A stretch of DNA of 64,000 nt. Origin: Pelomonas sp. Root405. GTDB lineage: Bacteria; Pseudomonadota; Gammaproteobacteria; Burkholderiales; Burkholderiaceae_C. Below are positions 17,933 to 27,315 of this stretch, in pieces; the first letter of the stretch is position 1, and each line of letters begins with the position of its first letter. The notes beneath the pieces were generated by a model. It worked only from the letters and a program-made list of their open reading frames with translations, ran no database searches and had not been told where the DNA came from. The stretch covers positions 387,036-451,035 of the forward strand of contig NZ_LMDU01000012.1 of assembly GCF_001425165.1 (NCBI RefSeq), given 5' to 3'. A program made the translations under genes and the position numbers.

Positions 17933-19183
17933 ATGAACTTCCCCCACCACGCCCTGGCCGCCGCCGTTCTCGCCGCCGCCACCATCCCCGCCGTTCCCGC
18001 CTCCGCCCAGTCGGCCGCGCCGCTGAAGGCCGAAGTCATCCATTGGTGGACCTCCGGCGGCGAATCCGCCGCCGCCAAGACCCTGGCCGAGGCCTACAAG
18101 GCCCAAGGCGGCGTGTGGGTGGACACGGCCATCGCCCTTGGCGAACAGGCCCGCTCGGTCGCCATCAACCGCATTGCCGGCGGCAACCCCCCGACCGCCG
18201 CACAGTTCAACACCACGCAGCAGTTCCGCGACATCGTCGACCAGGGCCTGCTGAACAACGTCGACGAAGTCGCCAAGCGCGACGGCTGGGACAAGTTCCT
18301 TCCGGAGACGGTGCTGAGCGCCATCCGCGTCAACGGCCACTACTACGCCGCGCCGGTCAACATCCACAACATGAGCTGGTTCTGGTTCTCCAAGGCCGCC
18401 TTCAAGAAGGCCGGCATCGCCGAGGAACCCAAGAGCTTCGACGAACTCTTCGCCGCGCTGGACAAGCTCAAGGCCGCCGGCCTCGTGCCGCTGGCCCACG
18501 GCGGCCAGCCCTGGCAGGACGGCATCGTCTTCACCGCCACGCTGGCCCACTACGGCGGCCGCGACCTCTACCTGAAGGTCTTCCGCGACCGTGACCCCAA
18601 GGCCATCATGGGCGAGGACTTCAAGAAGGTGCTGCTCGCCTACAAGAAGCTGCAGGGGTACACCGACAAGGGCTCGCCCGGCCGCAACTGGAACGACGCC
18701 ACCGCCATGCTGATCAGCGGCCGCGCCGGCGTGCAGATCATGGGCGACTGGGCCAAGGGCGAATTCGCCCAGGCCAAGCAGGAGGCGGGCAAGGACTTCG
18801 GCTGCGCGCCCGGCTTCGGCCCGAACGCGCCCTACATCATCCAGGGCGATGTGATGGTCTTCCCCAAGACCAGCAAGCCCGACCAGGTCAAGGCCCAGCA
18901 GCTGCTGGCCAGCGTCATCACCCAGCCGGCCACGCAGGTCGCCTTCAGCATCAAGAAGGGTTCCATCCCCATCCGCACCGACGTCGACGTCAGCAAGATG
19001 GACCTGTGCGCGCAGATGGGTGTGGCGGCAATGAAGAACAAGGCCCGCCAGCTCGGCAACGGCGAGATCTACATCACGCCCGACCAGAACGGCGCGCTGC
19101 AGGACGTGCTGACGTCGTTCTGGAACCGCAACGTGCCGGTCGAGAAGGTCCAGAAGGACATCGTCAACGCGTTGAAGTCCTGA
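17933..19183 (+). CDS. Sugar ABC transporter, substrate-binding protein
   Basis: 416 residues with a signal peptide ending VPASAQS. Family 1 extracellular solute-binding protein (carbohydrate class): EVIHWWTSGGESAAAKTLAE at the mature N-terminus, the GHYYAAPVNIHNMSWFWFS block and MGDWAKGEF near the binding site. It resembles glucose/mannose-type binding proteins of the CUT1 class. It is followed after two bases by the first permease. RBS CCGGAG precedes the ATG. The ligand is inferred to be a beta-gluco-oligosaccharide or glucose from the flanking hydrolases. Confidence 0.94.
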   Translation: MNFPHHALAAAVLAAATIPAVPASAQSAAPLKAEVIHWWTSGGESAAAKTLAEAYKAQGGVWVDTAIALGEQARSVAINRIAGGNPPTAAQFNTTQQFRDIVDQGLLNNVDEVAKRDGWDKFLPETVLSAIRVNGHYYAAPVNIHNMSWFWFSKAAFKKAGIAEEPKSFDELFAALDKLKAAGLVPLAHGGQPWQDGIVFTATLAHYGGRDLYLKVFRDRDPKAIMGEDFKKVLLAYKKLQGYTDKGSPGRNWNDATAMLISGRAGVQIMGDWAKGEFAQAKQEAGKDFGCAPGFGPNAPYIIQGDVMVFPKTSKPDQVKAQQLLASVITQPATQVAFSIKKGSIPIRTDVDVSKMDLCAQMGVAAMKNKARQLGNGEIYITPDQNGALQDVLTSFWNRNVPVEKVQKDIVNALKS

Positions 19184-19185
19184 AC

Positions 19186-20061
19186 ATGAAGCGCCGCTCC
19201 CTCGCGGCCTGGGGTGCGCTGCTGCCCCTGGCCCTGATCGTCTGCGTCGGCTACATCGGCACGGTGCTGTGGACCGTGCGGACGTCGATGTCCAGCTCGC
19301 GCACCTTCCCCAAGGACGACTTCGTCGGCCTGCAGCAGTTCGAGCGCCTGCTGGACAACGACCGCTGGCAGCACGCCATCCAGAACCTGGCGGTCTACGG
19401 CGTGCTCTTCATCACCGCGGCCATGGTCATCGGCTTTCTGCTGGCCGTCTTCATCGACCAGAAGGTGCGTGGCGAGGGCGTGCTGCGCACGGCTTTCCTG
19501 TATCCGTATGCGATGTCCTTCGTCGCCACCGGCTTGGTCTGGCAATGGGTGCTCAACCCCGAGAGCGGCCTGCAGAACGCGATGCAGCAGCTGGGCTGGA
19601 CGAGCTTCACCTTCGACTGGATCGTCGACCAGGACATGGTCATCTACACCGTGGCCATCGCCGGCACATGGCAAGGCGCAGGGCTGGTGATGGCGCTGAT
19701 GCTGGCGGGCCTGCGCGGCATCGACGAGGAAATCTGGAAGGCCACGCGGCTGGACGGCATCCCGACTTGGCGCACCTACCTCAGCGTCGTGCTGCCCATG
19801 TTGGGCCCGACGCTGGCGACCGTCTTCACGCTGCTGGCTGTTGGCGTCGTCAAGGTCTTCGACACGGTCGTCGCGATGACGCAGGGCGGTCCCGGCACGG
19901 CCAGCGATGTGCCGGCCAAATTCATCATGGATCACCTGTTCGCGCGTGCGAACCTCGCGTTGGCCTCGGCCGGCGCGGTCGTGTTGCTGATCACGGTGCT
20001 CGCACTGATCGCGCCGCTGGCCTATGCGCGCAGCCGCCAGAAGACGCAGGGAGGCCATTGA
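19186..20061 (+). CDS. Sugar ABC transporter permease (MalF-like)
   Basis: 291 residues with about six membrane helices and the CUT1 EAA loop EEIWKATRLDGIPTWRTYLS, which contacts the ATPase. It starts two bases after the binding-protein stop, and its stop overlaps the next permease start as TGATG. It forms the inner-membrane channel with the second permease. Confidence 0.94.
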   Translation: MKRRSLAAWGALLPLALIVCVGYIGTVLWTVRTSMSSSRTFPKDDFVGLQQFERLLDNDRWQHAIQNLAVYGVLFITAAMVIGFLLAVFIDQKVRGEGVLRTAFLYPYAMSFVATGLVWQWVLNPESGLQNAMQQLGWTSFTFDWIVDQDMVIYTVAIAGTWQGAGLVMALMLAGLRGIDEEIWKATRLDGIPTWRTYLSVVLPMLGPTLATVFTLLAVGVVKVFDTVVAMTQGGPGTASDVPAKFIMDHLFARANLALASAGAVVLLITVLALIAPLAYARSRQKTQGGH

Positions 20062-20923
20062 TGAGCAAGCGCACCAAAGCCACGGCGCGCTGGGCCCGGT
20101 TCGGCGTCTATGCCTTCCTGCTGTTCGCCGCCGCCTTCTTCCTGCTGCCGCTCTACGTCATGCTGACGACGTCATTCAAGAGCATGGAGGAAATCCGCCT
20201 CGGCGAGATCTTCGCGCTGCCGTCGGCGCCTTCGCTGGACGCGTGGTACGCCGCCTGGAGCGAGGCCTGCACGGGGGTGAACTGCGAGGGCATCCGCGGT
20301 GGCTTCTGGAACTCGGTCGCCATCACGGTGCCGTCCGTCATCCTGCCCATCCTGCTCGGCGCCATCAACGGCTATGCGCTCAGCTGGTGGAAGCCCAAGG
20401 GCGGCGAGTGGCTGTTCGCCGTCCTGATGATCGGCGCCTTCATCCCCATCCAGGTGATGATCTTCCCGCTCGTCAAGCTGGAGGCCGCCATCGGCATCTA
20501 CAGCAGCCTGCCCGGCATCGTGCTCGTGCATGTCATCTTCGCGATGCCCATCATGACGCTGCTGTTCCGCAACTACTACGCCAGCCTGCCGACCGAGCTC
20601 TTCAAGGCGGCGCGCGTGGATGGCGGCGGCTTCTGGCGCATCTTCATCCAGCTCGTGCTGCCGATGTCCACGCCGATGCTGATCGTCGCGGCCATCATGC
20701 AGATTACTGGCGTGTGGAATGACTACATCCTCGGCCTGACCTTCGCCGGCCGCGATAACCAGCCGATGACGGTGCAGCTCAACAACGTCATCAACACGAC
20801 GACGGGCGAGCGCCTCTACAACCTCAACATGGCCGCGACCATCCTGACGTCGGCCGTTCCTCTTCTTGTCTACCTGATTTCAGGTCGGTGGTTCGTTCGC
20901 GGCATCGCCGCCGGGGCAGTGAA

Positions 20924-20927
<4 letters not shown>
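20061..20927 (+). CDS. Sugar ABC transporter permease (MalG-like)
   Basis: 288 residues with six predicted membrane helices. The N-terminal LPLYVMLTTSFKS segment is typical of MalG-type permeases, and TELFKAARVDGGGFWRIF is the EAA loop. Start and stop overlap both neighbours (TGATG upstream, ATGA downstream), indicating one translationally coupled transporter operon. Confidence 0.94.
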
Positions 20928-21976
<1,049 letters not shown>

Positions 21977-21989
21977 CCCCAACAACCGC

Positions 21990-23384
21990 ATGAAAACATT
22001 CATCCTCTCCTTGACGGCTGCATTCGCCCTGAGTGCTAACGCCGCACCTGTACGGGCTTTTCTGACCACGGCCGACCAGCAGAACCTGCTGGCGCCCAGC
22101 CAGGTCGCCAAGCCTGCGGCCAAGGCCGATGCGGTCATCCGCGTCGATCCCAGGCGTCAGTACCAGCACATGGCAGGCTTCGGCGCGGCCATCAGCGAGG
22201 CCTCGGCCTGGCTGCTCCGCAACGGCCTGAAGGACGGGGAGCGCGAGGCGCTGATGCGCGAGCTGTTCACGCGCGAAAACGGCGGCGTCGGCTTTGACCT
22301 GACGCGGCTGACCATCGGTGCCTCCGACTTCTCGCGCCGCCACTACAGCCTGAACGACATGCCGCCGGGCCAGACCGACCCGGCGCTGAAGAACTTCTCG
22401 CTCGACCCCGAGCGCGCCGACGTCATCCCTGCAACCAAGCAGGCGCTGGCGCTGAACCCCCAGCTGCAGGTCATGGCCTCGCCCTGGAGCGCGCCCGGCT
22501 GGATGAAGACGACCGACAGCCTGGTGCAGGGCCAACTCAAGCCCGAGTTCTACGGCGCGTTCGCCCGCTACATGGTGCGTTATGTGGAAGAGATGAAGGC
22601 CGAGGGCGTGCCGATCTTTGCGCTGACGCTGCAGAACGAGCCCCACTTCGAGCCGCCGGACTATCCCGGCATGCGCATGACGCCGCGCACCCGCGCCACC
22701 GTCGTCGGCCAGCATCTGGGACCGTTGCTGAAAAGCAAAGGCATGAAGACCCAGCTCCTGGAGTGGGACCACAACTGGGACGAGCCCTGGAGCCCGCTGT
22801 CCATGCTGTCCGACGCGACCGCGCGCCAGTACGTGTCCGGCGTGGCCTGGCATTGCTACGGCGGCGACGTGTCGGCGCAATCCCAGGTGGCCCAGCACTT
22901 CCCGGAGCTGGACGTCTGGTTCACCGAATGCTCGGGCGGCGAATGGAAGCCGCAATGGGCCGAGACCCTGCCCTGGATGATGCGCAATCTCATCATCGGC
23001 AGCACCCGCCACGGTGCGCGCGGTGTGCTGATGTGGAACCTTGCGCTGGACCCGCAGCACGGCCCGCATTTGGGCGGCTGCAAGGACTGCCGCGGCGTCG
23101 TCACCATCGACCCCAAGACGGGCAAGGTCACGCGCAACATCGAGTACTACGCCTTCGGCCATGCCAGCCGCTTCGTGCTGCGCGACGCGCGACGCGTCGA
23201 GTCCAGCGGCGTCGACAGCAAGAAGACCGGGCTCGACCATGTGGCCTTCACCAACCCGGACGGCAGCACGGCCCTCATCGTCAGCAACTCGGCTGCCGAG
23301 GCGCGCCGCTTCACGGTGCAGGCGCCGGGCCAGCGCTTCGGCTATGAATTGCCAGCCAGCGGGGTCGTGACGTTAACTTGGTGA
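21990..23384 (+). CDS. Secreted GH30 glucanase/glucosylceramidase-family enzyme
   Basis: 464 residues with a signal peptide ending ALSANA. Acid/base Glu217 in LTLQNEPHF and nucleophile Glu313 in WFTECSGG; the HMAGFGAAISEASAW N-terminus and a C-terminal beta-sandwich are typical of GH30. The motifs fit the branch holding glucosylceramidases and endo-beta-1,6-glucanases rather than the GH30 xylanases. It begins 13 bases after the ATPase gene. It is likely the depolymerase feeding the GH3, GH1 and transport system. Substrate is inferred. Confidence 0.9.
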   Translation: MKTFILSLTAAFALSANAAPVRAFLTTADQQNLLAPSQVAKPAAKADAVIRVDPRRQYQHMAGFGAAISEASAWLLRNGLKDGEREALMRELFTRENGGVGFDLTRLTIGASDFSRRHYSLNDMPPGQTDPALKNFSLDPERADVIPATKQALALNPQLQVMASPWSAPGWMKTTDSLVQGQLKPEFYGAFARYMVRYVEEMKAEGVPIFALTLQNEPHFEPPDYPGMRMTPRTRATVVGQHLGPLLKSKGMKTQLLEWDHNWDEPWSPLSMLSDATARQYVSGVAWHCYGGDVSAQSQVAQHFPELDVWFTECSGGEWKPQWAETLPWMMRNLIIGSTRHGARGVLMWNLALDPQHGPHLGGCKDCRGVVTIDPKTGKVTRNIEYYAFGHASRFVLRDARRVESSGVDSKKTGLDHVAFTNPDGSTALIVSNSAAEARRFTVQAPGQRFGYELPASGVVTLTW

Positions 23385-23393
23385 CGCGGACGC

Positions 23394-24227
23394 CTAGCGC
23401 GCCATCCACTCACCCATGCGGATGGCGCCACCGGGCTGCCAGGTCGGGTTGAACTGCAGCTCGCTCTTCTCGAACAGCATGACGACGGTGGAGCCCAACA
23501 GGAAGCGGCCCATCTCGTCGCCCTGGGCCAGCGTGACCTGGCCGGGCTGGTAGTCCCACTCCCGCACGGGCCCGCGCCGGTTGACGGGGCCATGCCAGAC
23601 GGTCGTCATGCTGCCGACGATGGTGGCGCCGACAAGCACCAGCACCCAGGTGCCCAAGGTGTCGTTCTCGAACACGCAGACGACGCGCTCGTTGCGCGCG
23701 AACAGCCCAGGCACACCGCGCGCCGTTGTCGGGTTCACCGAGAACAGTGCGCCCGGCACGTGAACCATGCGCACCAGGCGCCCGTCGGCGGGCATGTGGA
23801 TGCGGTGGTAGTCCTTCGGGCTGAGGTAGAGGTTGGCGAACAGGCCGTCCTGGAACTTGGCCGCCAACTGCGCGTCGCCGCCAACCAGGGCCGTTGTCGA
23901 AAAGGCCTGCCCCTTGGCCTGGAAAACCTGGTCGCCCTGGATGCGGCCGACCTGGCTGATCGCGCCGTCCACCGGGCAGATCAGCGGAGCGTCGGCCAGC
24001 GGCCGGGCGCCGGCCTTGAGCGCGCGCGTGAAGAAGTCGTTGAAGGTGGCGTAAGCCGTGATGTTGGGCTCGGCCGCCTCGGCCATGTTGACGCCGTAGC
24101 GCGCGACAAAGCGCCGGATCGTCGACGTCGTCATGCCGCCGCGCGGCTTGCTCGCAATGCGCCCAGCCAGGCGCGTCATCGCCCCCTTGGGCATCAGGTA
24201 TTGGGGAAGGACTTTGAGGCGGGACAT
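23394..24227 (-). CDS. psd: Phosphatidylserine decarboxylase proenzyme
   Basis: 277 residues, the usual size for the proteobacterial membrane-associated type. It makes phosphatidylethanolamine. The self-cleavage motif LGST (244-247) generates the pyruvoyl group at Ser246. Catalytic-triad residues are visible as Asp87 in CPVDG and His144 in YHRIHMPADG. It is convergent with GH30 (9 bases apart) and divergent from trhO with about 34 bases between starts. The start at 24227 gives the canonical N-terminus. Confidence 0.97.
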   Translation of the reverse strand: MSRLKVLPQYLMPKGAMTRLAGRIASKPRGGMTTSTIRRFVARYGVNMAEAAEPNITAYATFNDFFTRALKAGARPLADAPLICPVDGAISQVGRIQGDQVFQAKGQAFSTTALVGGDAQLAAKFQDGLFANLYLSPKDYHRIHMPADGRLVRMVHVPGALFSVNPTTARGVPGLFARNERVVCVFENDTLGTWVLVLVGATIVGSMTTVWHGPVNRRGPVREWDYQPGQVTLAQGDEMGRFLLGSTVVMLFEKSELQFNPTWQPGGAIRMGEWMAR

Positions 24228-24261
24228 AGGCGGGCCAGTGTACGAGCCGACAATTCGCGGC

Positions 24262-25065
24262 ATGGCCTTGCTGCACAGCTCCTTCTACCGTTTTACCCCG
24301 ATGCCGGACCCACCCGGATCTGCCGAATGGCTGCGCGAACGCGGCGCGGCGCTGGCCCTCGGTGGCGTCGTGCTGGTGGCACAAGAAGGCCTGAGCGCAG
24401 CCATCGCCGGCGAAGCGGATGCGGTCCGCACCTTCGAGGCCGAGCTGCGGGCGCAGCCGGGTCTGGCCGGCCTGCACTTCAAACACAACATCTGCGAGCG
24501 CCGGCCCTTCAGCCGCCTCAAGGTCAGCGTCAAGCGCGAAATCGTCGCTTTTGGCGTGCCGGGCGTCAGCGGAGAAGACACGGGCACTCACGTCAGCCCT
24601 CAGCGCTTTCGCGAACTGCTGGCCCACCCCGACACCGTCGTCCTCGACAACCGCAACAGTTTCGAGTTCAAGCTCGGCCGCTTCCGTGGCGCCGTCGACC
24701 CCGGCGTCGCGCACTTCCGCGACTTCCCGGCCTATGTCGAAGCGCACCTAGAGGTCTGGCAGGGCAAGACCGTGGCGATGTACTGCACCGGCGGCATCCG
24801 CTGCGAAAAGACGGCGGCGTGGATGCAGCAGCGCGGCCTCAACGTCGCCCAGCTCGACGGCGGCATCCTGGGCTTCCTCGAAGCCTTTCCGGACGACGCC
24901 GCGACCGACTGGCAGGGCGAGTGCTATGTCTTCGACAAGCGCATCGCCATCGATGCCATGGGTCGCGAGACCGGCACGACGGCGGAGGACGTCTTCACCG
25001 ACCCGGCCGACGTCTGGCGGCTGGCGCGTGCGCGGCGGCTGGATCCCGAAGACGGCGCGGCCTGA
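24262..25065 (+). CDS. trhO: tRNA uridine-34 hydroxylase (rhodanese family)
   Basis: 267 residues. TrhO/YceA hydroxylates U34 of certain tRNAs on the way to 5-(carboxy)methoxyuridine. Family signature YCTGGIRCEKTAAW (174-187) carries catalytic Cys175 and the second Cys181. The N-terminal region GGVVLVAQEGLSAAIAG is conserved. The protein lacks the longer C-terminal Cys-rich extension of the E. coli form (about 350 residues), ending soon after the rhodanese domain. It is divergent from psd. Confidence 0.92.
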   Translation: MALLHSSFYRFTPMPDPPGSAEWLRERGAALALGGVVLVAQEGLSAAIAGEADAVRTFEAELRAQPGLAGLHFKHNICERRPFSRLKVSVKREIVAFGVPGVSGEDTGTHVSPQRFRELLAHPDTVVLDNRNSFEFKLGRFRGAVDPGVAHFRDFPAYVEAHLEVWQGKTVAMYCTGGIRCEKTAAWMQQRGLNVAQLDGGILGFLEAFPDDAATDWQGECYVFDKRIAIDAMGRETGTTAEDVFTDPADVWRLARARRLDPEDGAA

Positions 25066-25078
25066 CAGGCTCAGAGCA

Positions 25079-25114
25079 GCCGGCATCATCGGTTTGGCGG
25101 CGAGCGATGCCGGC
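25079..25114. terminator. Hairpin between convergent trhO and TonB receptor genes
   Basis: GCCGGCATC and GATGCCGGC form a perfect 9-bp stem around an 18-base loop in the 93-base gap between convergent stops. No T-run follows on either strand, so it is a structural or Rho-assisted end rather than a classical terminator. Confidence 0.35.
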
Positions 25115-25158
25115 CAGCAACCTGCCGAGTTTTAGCAGCGGCCGGCGCTGTGCTGCCG

Positions 25159-27078
25159 TCACGGCGTCCATCGCAGCTGCGCGTAGGCCTCCGGTCCGAA
25201 GACGCTGCGGCCCGGCGCGGCATTGGCCTCGGCGTGACGGCCGTGCAGCAAGTTGCGGCCGCCCAGCGTCAACGCCAGCTGCGGGGTGGCGCGCCAGCCA
25301 TAGTTGACGTCCAGCACCGTGTAGCCGGGCACGGCCGGCTGTGGCAGTGCGGCGACGCGGCGCAGCGTCAGGTCCAGCTCATGTCGGTCCGCCGGCTGCA
25401 GCGCGGCGCGCAGCTGCCATTGCTGCGGCGGGTCGTTGCCCAGCGCGGACGGCCCCACCGGGTCGGTGCTGCCTGGCTGAGCGGCCAGGTCTTGCTGCAA
25501 CCGGTTAAAGCCGGCGCTCCAGCGCAGCCAGGGCAGCGGCTGCCAGTGCCCCCAGGCTTCCAGTCCCCAGCTGTTGCCGGCGATCATGTTCTGCACCATG
25601 GCGTTCGGCGGCGGCTGGCCGCTGCGCAACCGTCGCCAGTCGTGGTGGTAGAGCGTCAGCGCGTAGCTCAGCGTGCCGCTCGGCTGGCCGCGGTGGCCCA
25701 GCTCGATGACGCGCGCCACCTCCGACACGAAGCCGGGGCCGCCCGCAATGATGAACGGCGGCTTCGACGGCAGGCGCAGGTCGCGGTCCAGCCGGGCCGG
25801 CGCGCGCACCGCCCGCGACAGCGAGGTCCACCATCGCCAGCGCGCCGATGGCGACCATGCCAGGCGCAGCGAAGGCAGCGTCTCCCAGCCCGTGTAGTCG
25901 TTGTGCTCGAACTTCGTGCCGGCCGTCAGCCGCCAGCCGTTTGCCAGGCGCAGCTCATCCTGAACGAACAGGTTCTGCCACTGCTGCCTCGCGCGCTCGG
26001 GCACGAAGCCGAACAGCAGCCCAGGCGCGATGTGGTCGCGCGAACTCCGCCAGCCGCCGCCCCAGTCGATGTTGTGCGCACCCCAGCTCAGGCTGTGCTG
26101 CGCCTCCAGGTCCACCACCGTGAAGCGCGGGCTGTACAGGATCGCGTCCTCGCGCCGCACATGGTCGTAGTAGGCCTGCACGCGCAGGCGCGAGCCGCCG
26201 TTCAGCCGGCCGGTCCAGCGCGCCAGCAGGTTCTCGCCGGACGTGCGCACGCCGCCCAGGTTCTGTGCGCCGCTCATGCGGTCGGCCGTGTCCCCGCGGT
26301 AGACGTCGCCCTGCACGGTCAGCCCGTCCTCGCCGCTCAGCCAGTCGGCGCGCCAGCCCAGCTGCCAGCGCCGCGACTTGTCCCTCAGGACCGCGCCGGC
26401 TTCGGTCTCGCTCGCGTCGTGCTGCTGCAGCTTGGCATAAGCGCGCCAGTGGCCTTGCAGGGGAAGCGCGCCGCCGTGGCGCAGCGCGGCGGCGCGCTCG
26501 TCGGTGCCCGCGTCCACGCGCAGCATCGGCCCGGCGTCTGCCGCCGGCCGACTGATGATGTTGATCACCCCATTGACCGCGTTCGTGCCCCAGACACTGC
26601 CACCTGGCCCGCTGATGACCTCGATGCGGGCGACGTCGTCCAGCAGCACGTCCTGCTGGTCCCACTGCACGCCGGAGAAATAGGGCGCGTAGACCGTTCG
26701 GCCGTCGATCAGCACCAGCAGCTTGTTGCCGATGGCATTGTTGAACCCGCGTGCGCTGATGGCGTACTGGGTGGCATTGACCCGCGCGACTTGCAGGTTC
26801 GGCGCCAGCTGCAGCGCCTCAGGAAGGGTGCGCGCACCGGCGCGGCGTATCGCATCGGCGCTGATCACATACAGCGCAGCCGGCACCTGCGCGAGCTTCT
26901 CGCGGCGCCGCGACAAGGAGCTGATCTCGATGTTGGACAGCTGCTCCAGCGACAGCTCGCTCAGATCCTGCGCCGCTACTGGGGCGACCGGCAGCGCCAG
27001 CAGCGCGAGCAACGCAACGCCACCGCCAGCCCGGCGGTGGATGGGGCAAGGATCGTCCTCGTCAGTTGGCTGGCGCAC
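25159..27078 (-). CDS. TonB-dependent outer-membrane receptor
   Basis: 639 residues. Signal peptide (ALLALLALPVAPVAAQ), then plug domain: LSLEQLSNIEISSLSRR, LPEALQLAPNLQVARVN, ISARGFNNAIGNKLLVLIDG and IEVISGPGGSVWGTNAVNG, followed by a beta-barrel ending ..YAQLRWTP. It belongs to the shorter siderophore/cobalamin-like architecture rather than the carbohydrate type at 13.7 kb. The start is GTG at 27078, supported by an extended GGAGGTGAT Shine-Dalgarno. Substrate is not evident, and no cognate periplasmic binding or ABC genes adjoin it. Confidence 0.9.
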   Translation of the reverse strand: MRQPTDEDDPCPIHRRAGGGVALLALLALPVAPVAAQDLSELSLEQLSNIEISSLSRRREKLAQVPAALYVISADAIRRAGARTLPEALQLAPNLQVARVNATQYAISARGFNNAIGNKLLVLIDGRTVYAPYFSGVQWDQQDVLLDDVARIEVISGPGGSVWGTNAVNGVINIISRPAADAGPMLRVDAGTDERAAALRHGGALPLQGHWRAYAKLQQHDASETEAGAVLRDKSRRWQLGWRADWLSGEDGLTVQGDVYRGDTADRMSGAQNLGGVRTSGENLLARWTGRLNGGSRLRVQAYYDHVRREDAILYSPRFTVVDLEAQHSLSWGAHNIDWGGGWRSSRDHIAPGLLFGFVPERARQQWQNLFVQDELRLANGWRLTAGTKFEHNDYTGWETLPSLRLAWSPSARWRWWTSLSRAVRAPARLDRDLRLPSKPPFIIAGGPGFVSEVARVIELGHRGQPSGTLSYALTLYHHDWRRLRSGQPPPNAMVQNMIAGNSWGLEAWGHWQPLPWLRWSAGFNRLQQDLAAQPGSTDPVGPSALGNDPPQQWQLRAALQPADRHELDLTLRRVAALPQPAVPGYTVLDVNYGWRATPQLALTLGGRNLLHGRHAEANAAPGRSVFGPEAYAQLRWTP

Positions 27079-27080
27079 GG

Positions 27081-27089
27081 ATCACCTCC
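27081..27089 (-). promoter_or_regulatory. Strong ribosome binding site deciding a GTG start
   Basis: GGAGGTGAT on the minus strand, with GGAGG six bases before the GTG at 27078. It matches the 16S anti-SD over nine bases and fixes the TonB receptor start. Confidence 0.8.
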
Positions 27090-27094
27090 CTATG

Positions 27095-27119
27095 GTCCGG
27101 GCTCTGAAATGGCCCGGAC
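27095..27119 (-). promoter_or_regulatory. Leader hairpin just upstream of the TonB receptor RBS
   Basis: GTCCGGGC and GCCCGGAC form a perfect 8-bp stem with a 9-base loop, ending five bases before the Shine-Dalgarno. It could modulate ribosome access. It matches no riboswitch class I recognise. Confidence 0.4.
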
Positions 27120-27315
27120 GGGCCGCACCAGCATAACAACGCGATCCGTGGGACGCGACGTGGCCGCGCCGGTCGAACCGGACCGCCGCCGAGCACTGCG
27201 GAAGATTGATTCCCACATCGCGGAACAAAGCTTCCGGGCCCTGGCGCCTGTGCCGTGTCGCAAACGTCGACAATGCCACTGCGCGCCGCTTGCGTGCACC
27301 GAAACCCCTCATTCG

